10,340 nt of DNA from Gammaproteobacteria bacterium (GCA_016927175.1 JAFGNC010000260.1:1-10340), one strand, 5' to 3'. Positions 1 through 7,242 are shown, counted from the stretch's first letter. Notes: a model not told the origin generated them from the letters alone. Numbers and translations: made by a program.

Positions 1-546
1 CGAGTCCAGGACCCGCGCACGGGCAAGCTCTCGTTCGTGCTGTACGGAGGGACCCGCTACGAAGGCGTGCCGGGCAGCAGGAATTTCTCGATCGTCGAGT
101 TCGGCGAGCACGGCATTCCGGTGCGGATCGAGCGAGACGACGCCGACGTCGCGCCGGTCGAGACGAAACCGACGCGCGCGCTGCTCACGTCGCCGGATCC
201 CGTCGATCGAGCGGAGCTGCAGTGGCGACTGTCGGCGCCGCTGTCGCTGTTCATCCTCGCGCTGCTCGCCGTGCCGCTGAGCCGCTCGTCGCCGCGGGAG
301 GGCCGCTACTCGCGGCTCGGCATCGGCCTGCTGATCTACATCATCTACCAGAACGCGCTGTCCATCGCGCGCGTGTGGGTCGAGCGGGATCAGGTGTCCG
401 AATGGATCGGCATGTGGTGGGTGCATGCGCTCGCCGGCTGTCTGGGGCTGTGGCTGCTGGCCCGCGAATCGGGCTGGCTCGTGTCGGCGCCGCGGCGAGA
501 GCCCGAACGGGAGCTCGAGGCCGCCGGGCAGGGGGCGGGAGCCTGA
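1..546 (+). CDS. lptF: LPS export ABC transporter permease LptF, C-terminal part
   Basis: The frame is open from the first base of the window and ends at TGA 544-546, so the 5' part lies outside. The visible 181 residues cover the end of the periplasmic beta-jellyroll domain (about residues 1-75) and the C-terminal membrane bundle of a YjgP/YjgQ-family permease. The membrane part has a hydrophobic helix after LSAPLSLFILALLAVPLSR, then GLLIYIIYQNALSIARVW, then the end signature WIGMWWVHALAG, which is typical of LptF. LptF pairs with LptG and the LptB ATPase in the inner membrane to extract lipopolysaccharide and pass it to LptC and the periplasmic bridge. The stop overlaps the lptG start by one base (TGATG), so translation is very likely coupled. 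The family call is firm; LptF rather than LptG is supported by gene order and by the complete LptG that follows. Confidence 0.93.
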   Translation, partial: RVQDPRTGKLSFVLYGGTRYEGVPGSRNFSIVEFGEHGIPVRIERDDADVAPVETKPTRALLTSPDPVDRAELQWRLSAPLSLFILALLAVPLSRSSPREGRYSRLGIGLLIYIIYQNALSIARVWVERDQVSEWIGMWWVHALAGCLGLWLLARESGWLVSAPRREPERELEAAGQGAGA

Positions 547-1613
547 TGCGGCTGCTCGCGCGCTACATCGCGACCGAGACGCTGCGCGGCGTGGCGATGA
601 CGGTCCTCGTGTTGGTCGCCGTGGCGAGCTTCGTCGATCTCGTCGGGCAATTCGACGACGTGGGCACCGGCGACTACGGCTTCGTCGAAGCCCTGTCCTA
701 CGTCGCGTTGCGGCTGCCGCGCATGGTTTTCGAGGTGCTGCCGGCCGCGGCGCTGATCGGCACGCTGCTCGGCCTCGGCAACCTGGCGGTGCACCGCGAG
801 CTCGTCGTGATGCGCGCGAGCGGCGTGTCGAACATTCAGTTGCTGAGTGCGGTCGGGGCCGCGGGTCTCGTGCTCGTCCTTGTCATGGTCATGCTGGGCG
901 AATCGCTTGCGCCGTCACTCGGCGCCTATGCGCGGGAGATGCGCACGCAGGCGTTGCACGAGGACGTCGAGGTGGAAGGCGCTCAGTCGACCTGGCTCAA
1001 GGACGGCGACCGCATCTGGAACCTGCGCCGGCAGCAGGGGGAGGTCGAATTCGAGAGCGGCGTGCTGCTGTTCGAGCTCGAGGACGGCCGCCTGCGGCAG
1101 GTGGCGCGCGCGGACTCCGCGAGCTTCGGCAGCAGCGAGGAATGGCTGCTCGCGAACTACGCAGAAACGCGCTTCACCGGGGACGTCATCGAGGTCGAGC
1201 AGGAGCGTCTCGCGCGGCGGCCGTACCGGCTGAGCCCCGACCTGCTCGAGTTGTCCGAGATCCGCCAGGATCTGCTCGACACACCGGCGCTGCGCCGCTA
1301 CATCCGTTACCTGCACGAGAACGAGCTCGACGCCCGGCGCTACGAGATCGCGTATTGGTCCCGCGTCGCCAGCATGGTGTCCGTGCTGCTGATGACGGTG
1401 CTGGCGCTGCCGTTCGTGTTCGGCGGGTTGCGCTCGGCCGGTACGGGCGGGCGGCTGCTCGCCGGGCTCGTGATCGGGCTGTCCTACTACGTTGCCACGC
1501 AGATGCTCGTCAGCTCCGGCGAGGTCTTCGACCTCGATCCGCGGGTCGTCGCGTGGGCGCCGAGCGGCGTGCTTCTGCTCGTGACGGCCATCGCGTTCAC
1601 GCGTCTGCGCTGA
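546..1613 (+). CDS. lptG: LPS export ABC transporter permease LptG
   Basis: A 355-residue protein, the usual length for LptG, starting at ATG 546 that overlaps the lptF stop. A longer in-frame opening upstream runs inside lptF and is not the gene. A first membrane segment (about residues 13-32) is followed by a second and third around 60-80 and 98-120. Between them lies ELVVMRASGVS (85-95), the conserved cytoplasmic coupling segment of the YjgP/YjgQ family that contacts LptB. A periplasmic jellyroll domain fills about 125-270, and three hydrophobic helices occupy about 280-355. With LptF and LptB it forms the inner-membrane complex that drives lipopolysaccharide transport to the cell surface. 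No separate promoter is visible, so it is expected to be transcribed with lptF. It ends 80 bases before the convergent stop of the RDD gene; a 7-base inverted repeat (1633-1639 with 1659-1665) in that gap has no T-tract. Confidence 0.95.
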   Translation: MRLLARYIATETLRGVAMTVLVLVAVASFVDLVGQFDDVGTGDYGFVEALSYVALRLPRMVFEVLPAAALIGTLLGLGNLAVHRELVVMRASGVSNIQLLSAVGAAGLVLVLVMVMLGESLAPSLGAYAREMRTQALHEDVEVEGAQSTWLKDGDRIWNLRRQQGEVEFESGVLLFELEDGRLRQVARADSASFGSSEEWLLANYAETRFTGDVIEVEQERLARRPYRLSPDLLELSEIRQDLLDTPALRRYIRYLHENELDARRYEIAYWSRVASMVSVLLMTVLALPFVFGGLRSAGTGGRLLAGLVIGLSYYVATQMLVSSGEVFDLDPRVVAWAPSGVLLLVTAIAFTRLR

Positions 1614-1693
1614 GGGTCCGCGCCGGGCTCGGGGCGGCCTGAAGATTCGCGAGACACGGGCCGCCGGCCGCCGCGGCGCGGCACTTCCCGGTG

Positions 1694-2149
1694 TCACTTC
1701 CCGTTCTTTTTTCGGGGCTTCCCGTCGGGCGGCTTTACGTGCAGCAGGCGCGTGCCCGACCAGCGGTCGTGCCAGCAGGAGCGCTCGCGGTCGAGCAGGG
1801 ACCACCAGAAGCCGAGGCCGGCGGGCGCGGCCGACACGATGGCCGCGCCGAATCGGCCGAGCGCCTGCCCGAGGCCGACCGGGCCGCCGTCGCGGGCGAC
1901 GAGCTTCAGGCGCCACGCGCGCATGCCGAGCGTCTGACCGCCGTGCGTCCAGAACCAGACGAAGAAGGCGGCGCAGACGGCCACCAGGCCGACGTCGAAC
2001 CACCATGTCCCCGGCGCGATCTCGCGGCCGCCGCGGGCGAACAGCACGAGCAGCGTAAACACGAACAACACTCCCGCGAGCAGCAGCAGGTCGTAGGCGA
2101 GGGCGGCGAGACGCCGGATCAAACCGGCCGGCGCGGCTTCCCCGGGCAC
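1694..2149 (-). CDS. RDD family membrane protein
   Basis: A protein of about 151 residues if started at GTG 2149. It shows the RDD pattern: GLIRRLAALAYD with the Arg pair and Asp (residues 9-20) at the start of helix 1, a second hydrophobic segment about 52-68, the motif HGGQTLGMRAWRLKLV (69-84) after it, and a terminal segment with Asp, His-Asp and SGT (about 120-134). The tail is strongly basic (PRKKNGK). RDD proteins are small inner-membrane proteins; some have been linked to ion transport, but the role here cannot be told. The start is uncertain. TTG 2206 is in frame and lies only two bases after AGGA, while GTG 2149 has no clear Shine-Dalgarno but gives the usual N-terminus length. The gene is divergent from the TonB receptor and convergent with lptG, so it is probably transcribed alone. 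Confidence 0.87.
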   Translation of the reverse strand: MPGEAAPAGLIRRLAALAYDLLLLAGVLFVFTLLVLFARGGREIAPGTWWFDVGLVAVCAAFFVWFWTHGGQTLGMRAWRLKLVARDGGPVGLGQALGRFGAAIVSAAPAGLGFWWSLLDRERSCWHDRWSGTRLLHVKPPDGKPRKKNGK

Positions 2150-2240
2150 GGAGCCGGCGCCGGTGTCGGCGGGTGAACCGGTAGAGGTGCCGGCGGTCGG
2201 GCTCAACTTCCTGCGTCTGCGGCCGAAAAAGGGACGCGCA

Positions 2241-2249
2241 AGTCTAGCA
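2241..2249 (-). promoter_or_regulatory. possible extended -10 element for the RDD gene
   Basis: Read on the - strand this is TGCTAGACT, an extended -10 (TGn plus TAGACT), 35 to 90 bases upstream of the candidate RDD starts. No good -35 hexamer sits 17 bases further upstream (GGCGGT). The call rests on motif and position only. Confidence 0.3.
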
Positions 2250-2290
2250 GAGCATGCCGGACGACCGCCGGGACCGTGTGACGGGGTTAC

Positions 2291-2320
2291 TTGTTGCGGC
2301 TCGCGGCGCCGTGCTACACA
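2291..2320 (+). promoter_or_regulatory. possible sigma70-type promoter of the TonB receptor gene
   Basis: TTGTTG at 2291-2296 is followed after 18 bases by TACACA at 2315-2320, which is preceded by TGC as in an extended -10. This would leave a leader of roughly 65 bases before ATG 2393. The match is moderate in a G+C-rich setting. No obvious Fur-like or other operator was recognised next to it. Confidence 0.35.
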
Positions 2321-2392
2321 GCGCCCCCAAGTGCGGCGTACTGTCAAATCGCGCGGAAACGTCGCAGCGGCTCATCGAACAGGTATAAGAAA

Positions 2393-4750
2393 ATGAAGGA
2401 AACGCGAGGCGCCCCGAGGCGCCGGTTCATCGTCAGCCCGCTCGCGACGGCCGTGGCTGCCGCAATCGGATCCTGCGGCGTCGAGGCGCTCGCCCAGCAG
2501 AGCGGGCCGGCCCTCGAGGAGATCATCGTGACGGCATCGCGGCGCGAGACGACCGTTCAGGAGCTGCCGTTCAACATCTCCGCCGTCAGCGGCGAGACGC
2601 TCGAGCGCCAACGCCTGACGAGCCTCAGCGAGTTTTCGCGCTGGGTGCCCGGGCTGACGGTCGTCGATCAGGGTGTACGGGGCGGGAACCTGATGACCGT
2701 TCGCGGCCTGAACGTGCTGTCGCTGAACGCCAGCGAGTTTCTCGACAACGGTTCCGGCGGCACGGTCCAGACCTACCTCGGCGACATCCCGCTGTATCTC
2801 GACCTGAAGATGCACGACATCGAACGCGTCGAGGTGCTGATCGGGCCGCAGGGTACGCTGTACGGTGCGGGCACGCTCGGCGGCGCGGTGCGTTACATTC
2901 CGCGGGCGCCGGACACGGAAGCCTTCTCGCTCGACCTGCATGGCGATCTGTACGCGGTGGAGCACAGCGACGGCACGGGCTATCAGGCGGACGCCGCCGT
3001 GAACGTGCCGCTGGTGCAGGATCGACTGGCGCTGCGCGCGTCCGTCGCCTACGTGGACGATCCGGGCTTCATCGACTATCCCTACGTTCTCCGCGAGCCC
3101 GGCGTATCGAATCCGCAGCCGGATTTCAGCGATCCGGCGGAGGTGGCCGCGAATCTGCGCCGCGTCGACGACGCGAACTTCGAGCAGACGCTGTCCGGCC
3201 GCGTGGCACTCTCGTGGGAAGCTTCGGAGCGCGTGCAGGCGACCCTGAACTACTACTTCCAGGATCAGGAGGCCGGTGCGCGCACGATCAATCATCGCGA
3301 GGCCTTCGGAACCGGCCGCTACGAATCGGCGCATCGCTATCTCGAGCCGAACGACCGCGAGAACGCTCTGCTGTCGCTCGACGTGGTCGCGGACCTCGGT
3401 TTCGCCGAGCTGACGTGGGCCGCGGGCGCTTCGCGATACGACGAGCAGGGGCAGCGCGATCAGACGGACCTGCTGCTCGATTTCGAGTACGGCTACGAAG
3501 ACTTCCCGGCATTCTCCGCCTACACGCGCGAGATCGTCGAGGAGGAACGCGTCAACCACGAGATCCGGCTGGTTTCGACCGGAACCGGGCCGTGGAGCTG
3601 GATCGGCGGCCTTTTCTACAACGACTACACGGTGGACGCGAGCAGCGAGGAGTTCACGCCGGGCTTTCCGGCCTTCATCGGTCTCGATCTGCCGACCGGG
3701 GATCTCGAGTACCTGCAGCTGACGGACGCCGAGCAGACTGAGCAGGCCGTGTTCGGCGAAGTTTCTTACCGCTTCGACGACCGCTGGGCCGTCACCCTCG
3801 GCGGCCGGTTCTTCGAGTACGAGCTGACGCAGTCCGTCAGCTTCGATCTGCCCATCGTCGGCGCCTTCGGCATTGCCGATCCGCCGGTCTTGGCCGAAGA
3901 CGACGGCTTCCTCGGCAAGCTCAACGTGGCTTACGACTTCAGCGACTCGTCGCTTGCCTACCTGACCGTCAGCGAGGGCTATCGCGTCGGCGGCGCGAAT
4001 CCGATCGAGCAGTGCTCGGACGATCTCGATCCGGCTCAGCAGAACGTGTGCGCGCTGCCGGACGAGCGGCTGATCGATCCCGACACGACGACGAACTACG
4101 AGATCGGCGTGCACAGCACGATCGCGGACGGCCGCGTGAATCTGAATGGCGCGCTGTTCTACATCGACTGGCAGGACATCCAGACGATGAGCACGACGCA
4201 GAACGGCAACGTGCCGATTACCGTCAACGGCGGCGGTGCGCGCAGCCGCGGCGCCGAGCTGTCGCTGCAGGCCGAGACCGCCGGCCCGTGGTCGTTCACG
4301 GCGAGCTATGCCTATGCGGATGCGCAGCTGACGACCGATGCGCCGGGTCTGGTCGACGGCGACGATGCATTCGCCGGCGACCGGCTGGCCGGAACGCCGC
4401 AGCACCAGGGCAGCTTCTACGCGAACTACAACCGCTCGCTCGCGAACGGCTGGGATCTCGACGTCTCGTACGGTCTGACGTTCACGAGCGATTACCTGAC
4501 GAAGGTCGGTATGCGCGGCGGCGGTGAGAGGCTCGGCGGCTACACGCTTCACAGCGCGACCGTCGGCGTCGGCCAGGATCGCTGGTCCGCGACGCTGTAC
4601 GCGGACAACCTGCTCGACAAGTTCGCCGAGACGGGCGTACGGCTCGATCCGTCCTACGTTCGCGACGTCGGCGGCTTCACCATGCGGCGCTACTTCCGCA
4701 ACGTCCTGCGCCCGCGCACGGTCGGTATAGAATTCCGCTACCGGCTCTAG
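2393..4750 (+). CDS. TonB-dependent outer-membrane receptor
   Basis: A 785-residue protein from ATG 2393, which has AGG 9 bases upstream. A TTG 102 bases further upstream is in frame but would add a non-signal-like extension. A signal peptide covers about residues 1-34: a basic stretch PRRR, then a hydrophobic core, ending ALAQQ with likely cleavage after Ala34. The TonB box EEIIVTA is at 42-48. The plug domain (about 50-170) contains the family hallmarks VRGL, IERVEVLIGPQGTLYGAGTLGGAVRY in parts, and PRAPD at its end. The remaining 600 or so residues form the beta-barrel with alternating aromatic strands, ending GIEFRYRL. It imports an unknown ligand across the outer membrane using ExbB-ExbD-TonB energy. 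Two Cys lie close together in a barrel loop near QCSDDLDPAQQNVC. No ligand can be assigned: neither siderophore nor B12 genes accompany it. The neighbour is a TPR-sulfotransferase on the same strand. Confidence 0.95.
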   Translation: MKETRGAPRRRFIVSPLATAVAAAIGSCGVEALAQQSGPALEEIIVTASRRETTVQELPFNISAVSGETLERQRLTSLSEFSRWVPGLTVVDQGVRGGNLMTVRGLNVLSLNASEFLDNGSGGTVQTYLGDIPLYLDLKMHDIERVEVLIGPQGTLYGAGTLGGAVRYIPRAPDTEAFSLDLHGDLYAVEHSDGTGYQADAAVNVPLVQDRLALRASVAYVDDPGFIDYPYVLREPGVSNPQPDFSDPAEVAANLRRVDDANFEQTLSGRVALSWEASERVQATLNYYFQDQEAGARTINHREAFGTGRYESAHRYLEPNDRENALLSLDVVADLGFAELTWAAGASRYDEQGQRDQTDLLLDFEYGYEDFPAFSAYTREIVEEERVNHEIRLVSTGTGPWSWIGGLFYNDYTVDASSEEFTPGFPAFIGLDLPTGDLEYLQLTDAEQTEQAVFGEVSYRFDDRWAVTLGGRFFEYELTQSVSFDLPIVGAFGIADPPVLAEDDGFLGKLNVAYDFSDSSLAYLTVSEGYRVGGANPIEQCSDDLDPAQQNVCALPDERLIDPDTTTNYEIGVHSTIADGRVNLNGALFYIDWQDIQTMSTTQNGNVPITVNGGGARSRGAELSLQAETAGPWSFTASYAYADAQLTTDAPGLVDGDDAFAGDRLAGTPQHQGSFYANYNRSLANGWDLDVSYGLTFTSDYLTKVGMRGGGERLGGYTLHSATVGVGQDRWSATLYADNLLDKFAETGVRLDPSYVRDVGGFTMRRYFRNVLRPRTVGIEFRYRL

Positions 4751-4753
4751 GAG

Positions 4754-4772
4754 CCTGCCGGAGGCCGGCTTC
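4754..4772 (+). other. small GC-rich hairpin between receptor and sulfotransferase
   Basis: GCCGG, loop AGG, CCGGC (4757-4769) forms a tight 5-base-pair stem immediately after the receptor stop. There is no T-tract, so it is not a convincing intrinsic terminator. It could influence initiation of the following gene, because the purine-rich runs AGGAG (4749-4753) and GGAGG (4760-4764) lie in or next to it. Confidence 0.3.
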
Positions 4773-4796
4773 AAGGCGCGAGCGACGGGGCGAACG

Positions 4797-6458
4797 ATCG
4801 ATACCGCGGCGAAACACACGGCTGACTGGCATCGCACCGCGGAGCAGCGCCTGGCCCGCGGGGACCTCGACGGGGCCCAGGAAGCCTGCCGCGAGATCCT
4901 GCGGCGGGCGCCGGATCACGCGGACGCGCACTTCCTGCTCGGCGTCGCGACGGCCGGCCGCGGCAGGGTCGCAGACGGACTTCGGGCGATAGAGCGCGCG
5001 ATCGAGCTCGCGCCGGTCGGCGCCGGGCAGGCCGGGGTCCGCGGCGAGCCGCCGCCTCGGCTGGCCGAATATCAGGCGCAGCGGGCGCGATGTCTCGCGA
5101 TGCTGAAGCGCGACGCCGAGGCGTCGGCGGCGGCCGACGAAGCGCTCGCGGCCGAGCCGCAGGATGCTCTGACGCTCGACACGCTCGGGGTGGTGCTGTC
5201 GCGGATCGGCGCGCACGAGCGCGCGGTGCCGGTCTTTCGCCGTGCCGTCGCCGCCGCGCCGGGCGCCGCCGCATTTCAGTACAACCTCGCCTCGTCGTTG
5301 CGCTTCGTCGGCGACTTCGATGCCGCCGAGGAGGCCTACGAGGCCGCGCTGCGCTGCGCGCCGACGATGTGGCGCGCGCACTCGGCGCTGGCCTCGCTGC
5401 GCCGCCAGACGCGCGACCGCAACCACATCGCGCGGCTCCTCGCGCTGCTCGACGAGGCCGTCGAGGACGTCGACGGCGAGTTGCATCTGCGGCACGCGCT
5501 GGCGAAGGAATATGAGGACATCGGCGAGTATCGGGAAGCCTTTCGGCACCTCGCGGCCGGCAAGGCCCGTAAGCGCGCCGCGCTCGGCTATTCGATCGAC
5601 AGGGATCGCGCGCTGTTCCACAGCGTCGAGTCGGTCTGCGACACCACGTTCGTCGAGCGCGCATGCAGCGCGCCGGCCGATACTGGCGATCGCGCCGCCG
5701 CGGTCCCGACGCCGATTTTCGTGGTCGGCATGCCGCGTACGGGCACGACGCTGGTCGAGCGGATACTGTCGAGCCATTCGGGCGTGACGTCGGCGGGTGA
5801 GCTCCAGGCTTTCGGACTGTGCGTCAAGCAGGCGGCGGGCACTCGCTCGACCCGCGTGCTGGATCCGGAGACGGTACAGGCGGCGGCCGGTATCGACCTC
5901 GCGGCCGTCGGTCAGGCCTATCTGCTGCGGGCGCGGACGGTCGTCGGCGGCGCGCCGGTCTTCGTCGACAAGATGCCGCTGAACTTCTTCTACGCCGCCT
6001 TCATCCGCGCCGCGCTGCCGCAGGCGAAGATCGTATGCCTGCGGCGCCACCCGCTCGATACGTGCCTCAGCAACTTTCGCCAGCTGTTCGCGCTGGGGTT
6101 CAGCTACTACGACTATGCATTCGACCTCGCCGACATCGCCCGGTACTACGTGCTGTTCGACCGGCTGATGACGCACTGGGAGCGCGTGCTGCCGGGTGCC
6201 GTACTGAGCGTGAGCTACGAGGCGCTCGTCATGGCGCAGGAGCGGGAGACGCGCCGGCTGCTCGAGTTCTGCGGCCTGCCGTGGCAGGACGCGTGCCTCG
6301 ATTTCCAGGCGAACCAGGCGCCGGTCGCGACGGCCAGCGCCGTGCAGGTTCGCGAGCCGCTGCACGCCCGCGCTATCGGGCGATGGCACCGCTACGAGGC
6401 ATGTCTCGGCCCGGTCAGGGCGGAGCTGGAGGCGGCGGGAATACGCGTCGATGATTGA
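4797..6458 (+). CDS. TPR-repeat sulfotransferase family protein, start codon unclear
   Basis: The C-terminal half is a P-loop-like sulfotransferase. GMPRTGTT (311-318 counted from 4797) is the loop that binds the 5'-phosphosulfate of PAPS, DKMPLNF lies at 391-397, and RRHPLDTCLSN (416-426) matches the 3'-phosphate-binding strand and helix. The N-terminal half is a series of TPR helices (AEQRLARGDLDGAQEACREI, YQAQRARCLAMLKRDAEA, YNLASSLRFVGDFDAAEEAY). The family moves a sulfuryl group from PAPS to a hydroxyl or tyrosine of an acceptor; TPR versions usually have unknown acceptors. The first canonical start is ATG 5100, yet the in-frame sequence before it from about 4827 is plainly TPR, and the frame is open back to TAG 4728-4730. 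No ATG, GTG or TTG occurs in that stretch. ATC 4797 (a GGGG run 6 bases upstream) gives a protein of 553 residues with a normal N-terminus; CTG 4755 is another option. A short proline-rich insert separates two repeats near residues 83-93. Confidence 0.87.
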   Translation: MDTAAKHTADWHRTAEQRLARGDLDGAQEACREILRRAPDHADAHFLLGVATAGRGRVADGLRAIERAIELAPVGAGQAGVRGEPPPRLAEYQAQRARCLAMLKRDAEASAAADEALAAEPQDALTLDTLGVVLSRIGAHERAVPVFRRAVAAAPGAAAFQYNLASSLRFVGDFDAAEEAYEAALRCAPTMWRAHSALASLRRQTRDRNHIARLLALLDEAVEDVDGELHLRHALAKEYEDIGEYREAFRHLAAGKARKRAALGYSIDRDRALFHSVESVCDTTFVERACSAPADTGDRAAAVPTPIFVVGMPRTGTTLVERILSSHSGVTSAGELQAFGLCVKQAAGTRSTRVLDPETVQAAAGIDLAAVGQAYLLRARTVVGGAPVFVDKMPLNFFYAAFIRAALPQAKIVCLRRHPLDTCLSNFRQLFALGFSYYDYAFDLADIARYYVLFDRLMTHWERVLPGAVLSVSYEALVMAQERETRRLLEFCGLPWQDACLDFQANQAPVATASAVQVREPLHARAIGRWHRYEACLGPVRAELEAAGIRVDD

Positions 6459-6489
6459 GCGGCGCAGCGCTCGCGACACTTCCCCGGCG

Positions 6490-6523
6490 GCGCGGCGGCC
6501 CCCGGCCGCCGTGCGCGATTTCT
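6490..6523 (+). terminator. probable intrinsic terminator after the sulfotransferase
   Basis: GCGCGGCGGCC (6490-6500), loop CCC, GGCCGCCGTGC (6504-6514) makes an 11-pair stem with one G-U pair, 31 bases after the sulfotransferase stop. It is followed by GCGATTTCTGT, only weakly T-rich. Strength is therefore uncertain. Confidence 0.42.
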
Positions 6524-6855
6524 GTCCACAGCTTCGACCCGCTAGCTATCGATGGCCGCTTAACGGCTGCTTCGACACAATCACATGAATTAAAGCGGCT
6601 AAGCAGCGGAAATCGCAGCAAAAATGAATTCGGACGGACTTCGCAATATTTGCAATCTCGGCGTGTAAGTCTTTGGACACAAGCGCTTTTCCACTGACTT
6701 ATCCACAGACGGACACGACAAGATCGGCGCTACTCGAGCTCCAGGAAGTCAGGAACGGCGGTTTTCGGCGGTCAGCTTGGCGCCGCGATCTCGCGGCCAC
6801 GCCCCGTGTCTCGGAAGTACCGGCGCCGGCGTGCCGCCGCGCGCGCCGCAGCGGC
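6512..6855. other. gene-free stretch with AT-rich patch and inverted repeats
   Basis: No convincing protein is encoded on either strand. The part from about 6515 to 6720 is clearly richer in A and T than its surroundings. It contains an 8-base inverted repeat (GCGATTTC 6515-6522 with GAAATCGC 6609-6616). Nested inside are two interleaved 7-base pairs: GCCGCTT 6555-6561 with AAGCGGC 6593-6599, and GCTGCTT 6566-6572 with AAGCAGC 6601-6607. ATGAATT occurs twice (6585-6591 and 6624-6630). A perfect DnaA-box consensus is at 6699-6707. From 6720 on base composition returns to normal, and a 7-pair inverted repeat (6782-6788 with 6791-6797) lies downstream of the - strand gene, without a T-tract. The function of the stretch is unknown. 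Confidence 0.5.
6699..6707 (+). promoter_or_regulatory. DnaA-box consensus sequence
   Basis: TTATCCACA is identical to the strict DnaA-box consensus. Weaker relatives lie nearby: TTTTCCACT (6686-6694, two differences) and CTGTCCACA (6522-6530, two differences). A 9-mer of this kind occurs by chance in any genome, so binding is not shown; position in an AT-rich, gene-free patch makes it more credible. Confidence 0.4.
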
Positions 6856-7197
6856 CTACTGCCCGGCTTCGTCCGCCACGTCCGACGCGGGAGGCAGCGA
6901 GGGCCGGAGCCCGGGATCGGCCTCGGGCAGCTCCTGCTCGACGACCGGCCGCTGGAACGGCACTCGGGCGTCGCCGCCGCGCTCGTACTTGAGACTCGGT
7001 CGATCCGGCTGCGCGCTCGGCGCCGGAGGCGGCTCGGGGCGGTTCGATGTCTCGGGCGCCGGTATGAAGTCGACGATCGAGAAATAGCGTGTCGGATCCA
7101 TATCCTTGAAATGGCGCGTCGCCTCGTGCATGCCGAGGAGCATCGCAATGGTGACGGCGGATCCGCCGACGACTGCTGTCAGAATCCGTGCGACCAT
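6856..7197 (-). CDS. small membrane protein resembling a TonB N-terminal anchor
   Basis: A 113-residue protein read from ATG 7197. It has one hydrophobic segment near the N-terminus (about residues 4-22, ILTAVVGGSAVTIAMLLGM), then FSIVDFIPAPE (39-49), a proline-rich stretch (about 47-67) and an acidic, proline-containing tail. The order of short anchor, IVDF-like element and proline-rich linker resembles the start of TonB-type energy transducers. The C-terminal domain that contacts receptors is absent, and no frame downstream supplies it. It may be a free-standing anchor-like protein, a remnant, or an unrelated single-span periplasmic protein. No Shine-Dalgarno is visible; a hairpin and a 12-codon reading frame precede the start. 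Coding is supported by sensible protein composition and the lack of another gene, not by a firm family match. Confidence 0.6.
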   Translation of the reverse strand: MVARILTAVVGGSAVTIAMLLGMHEATRHFKDMDPTRYFSIVDFIPAPETSNRPEPPPAPSAQPDRPSLKYERGGDARVPFQRPVVEQELPEADPGLRPSLPPASDVADEAGQ

Positions 7198-7203
7198 TTA
7201 TCG

Positions 7204-7242
7204 TTAGGCGCTAATCGCCGTAAGGGCGTGACTGACGAACAT
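7204..7242 (-). other. possible leader micro-ORF with hairpin before the TonB-like gene
   Basis: ATG 7242 opens a 12-codon frame (MFVSHALTAISA) ending at TAA 7204-7206, only 6 bases before the start of the next gene. The same bases hold an inverted repeat: GGCG 7207-7210 with CGCC 7216-7219, flanked by TTA and TAA. No Shine-Dalgarno is seen for the micro-ORF, so translation is speculative. The hairpin could affect initiation of the downstream gene. Confidence 0.2.

Noticed and set aside
2372..4837. Long open frame on the - strand opposite the TonB receptor
   Set aside because: It is rich in Arg, Ala and Val with no domain pattern and mirrors the strong codon bias of the receptor gene; a shadow frame.
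5100..6458. Sulfotransferase starting at ATG 5100
   Set aside because: The in-frame sequence upstream is clearly TPR and the start would cut a repeat in two; there is also no good ribosome site there.
4677..6479. Long open frame on the - strand opposite the sulfotransferase
   Set aside because: Low-complexity Arg-rich translation, no recognisable domain, fully antisense to a well-supported gene.
6555..6607. Integron attC site
   Set aside because: GCTTAAC fits one core box, but no matching GTTRRRY box follows at the expected distance, and no integrase or cassette gene is present.
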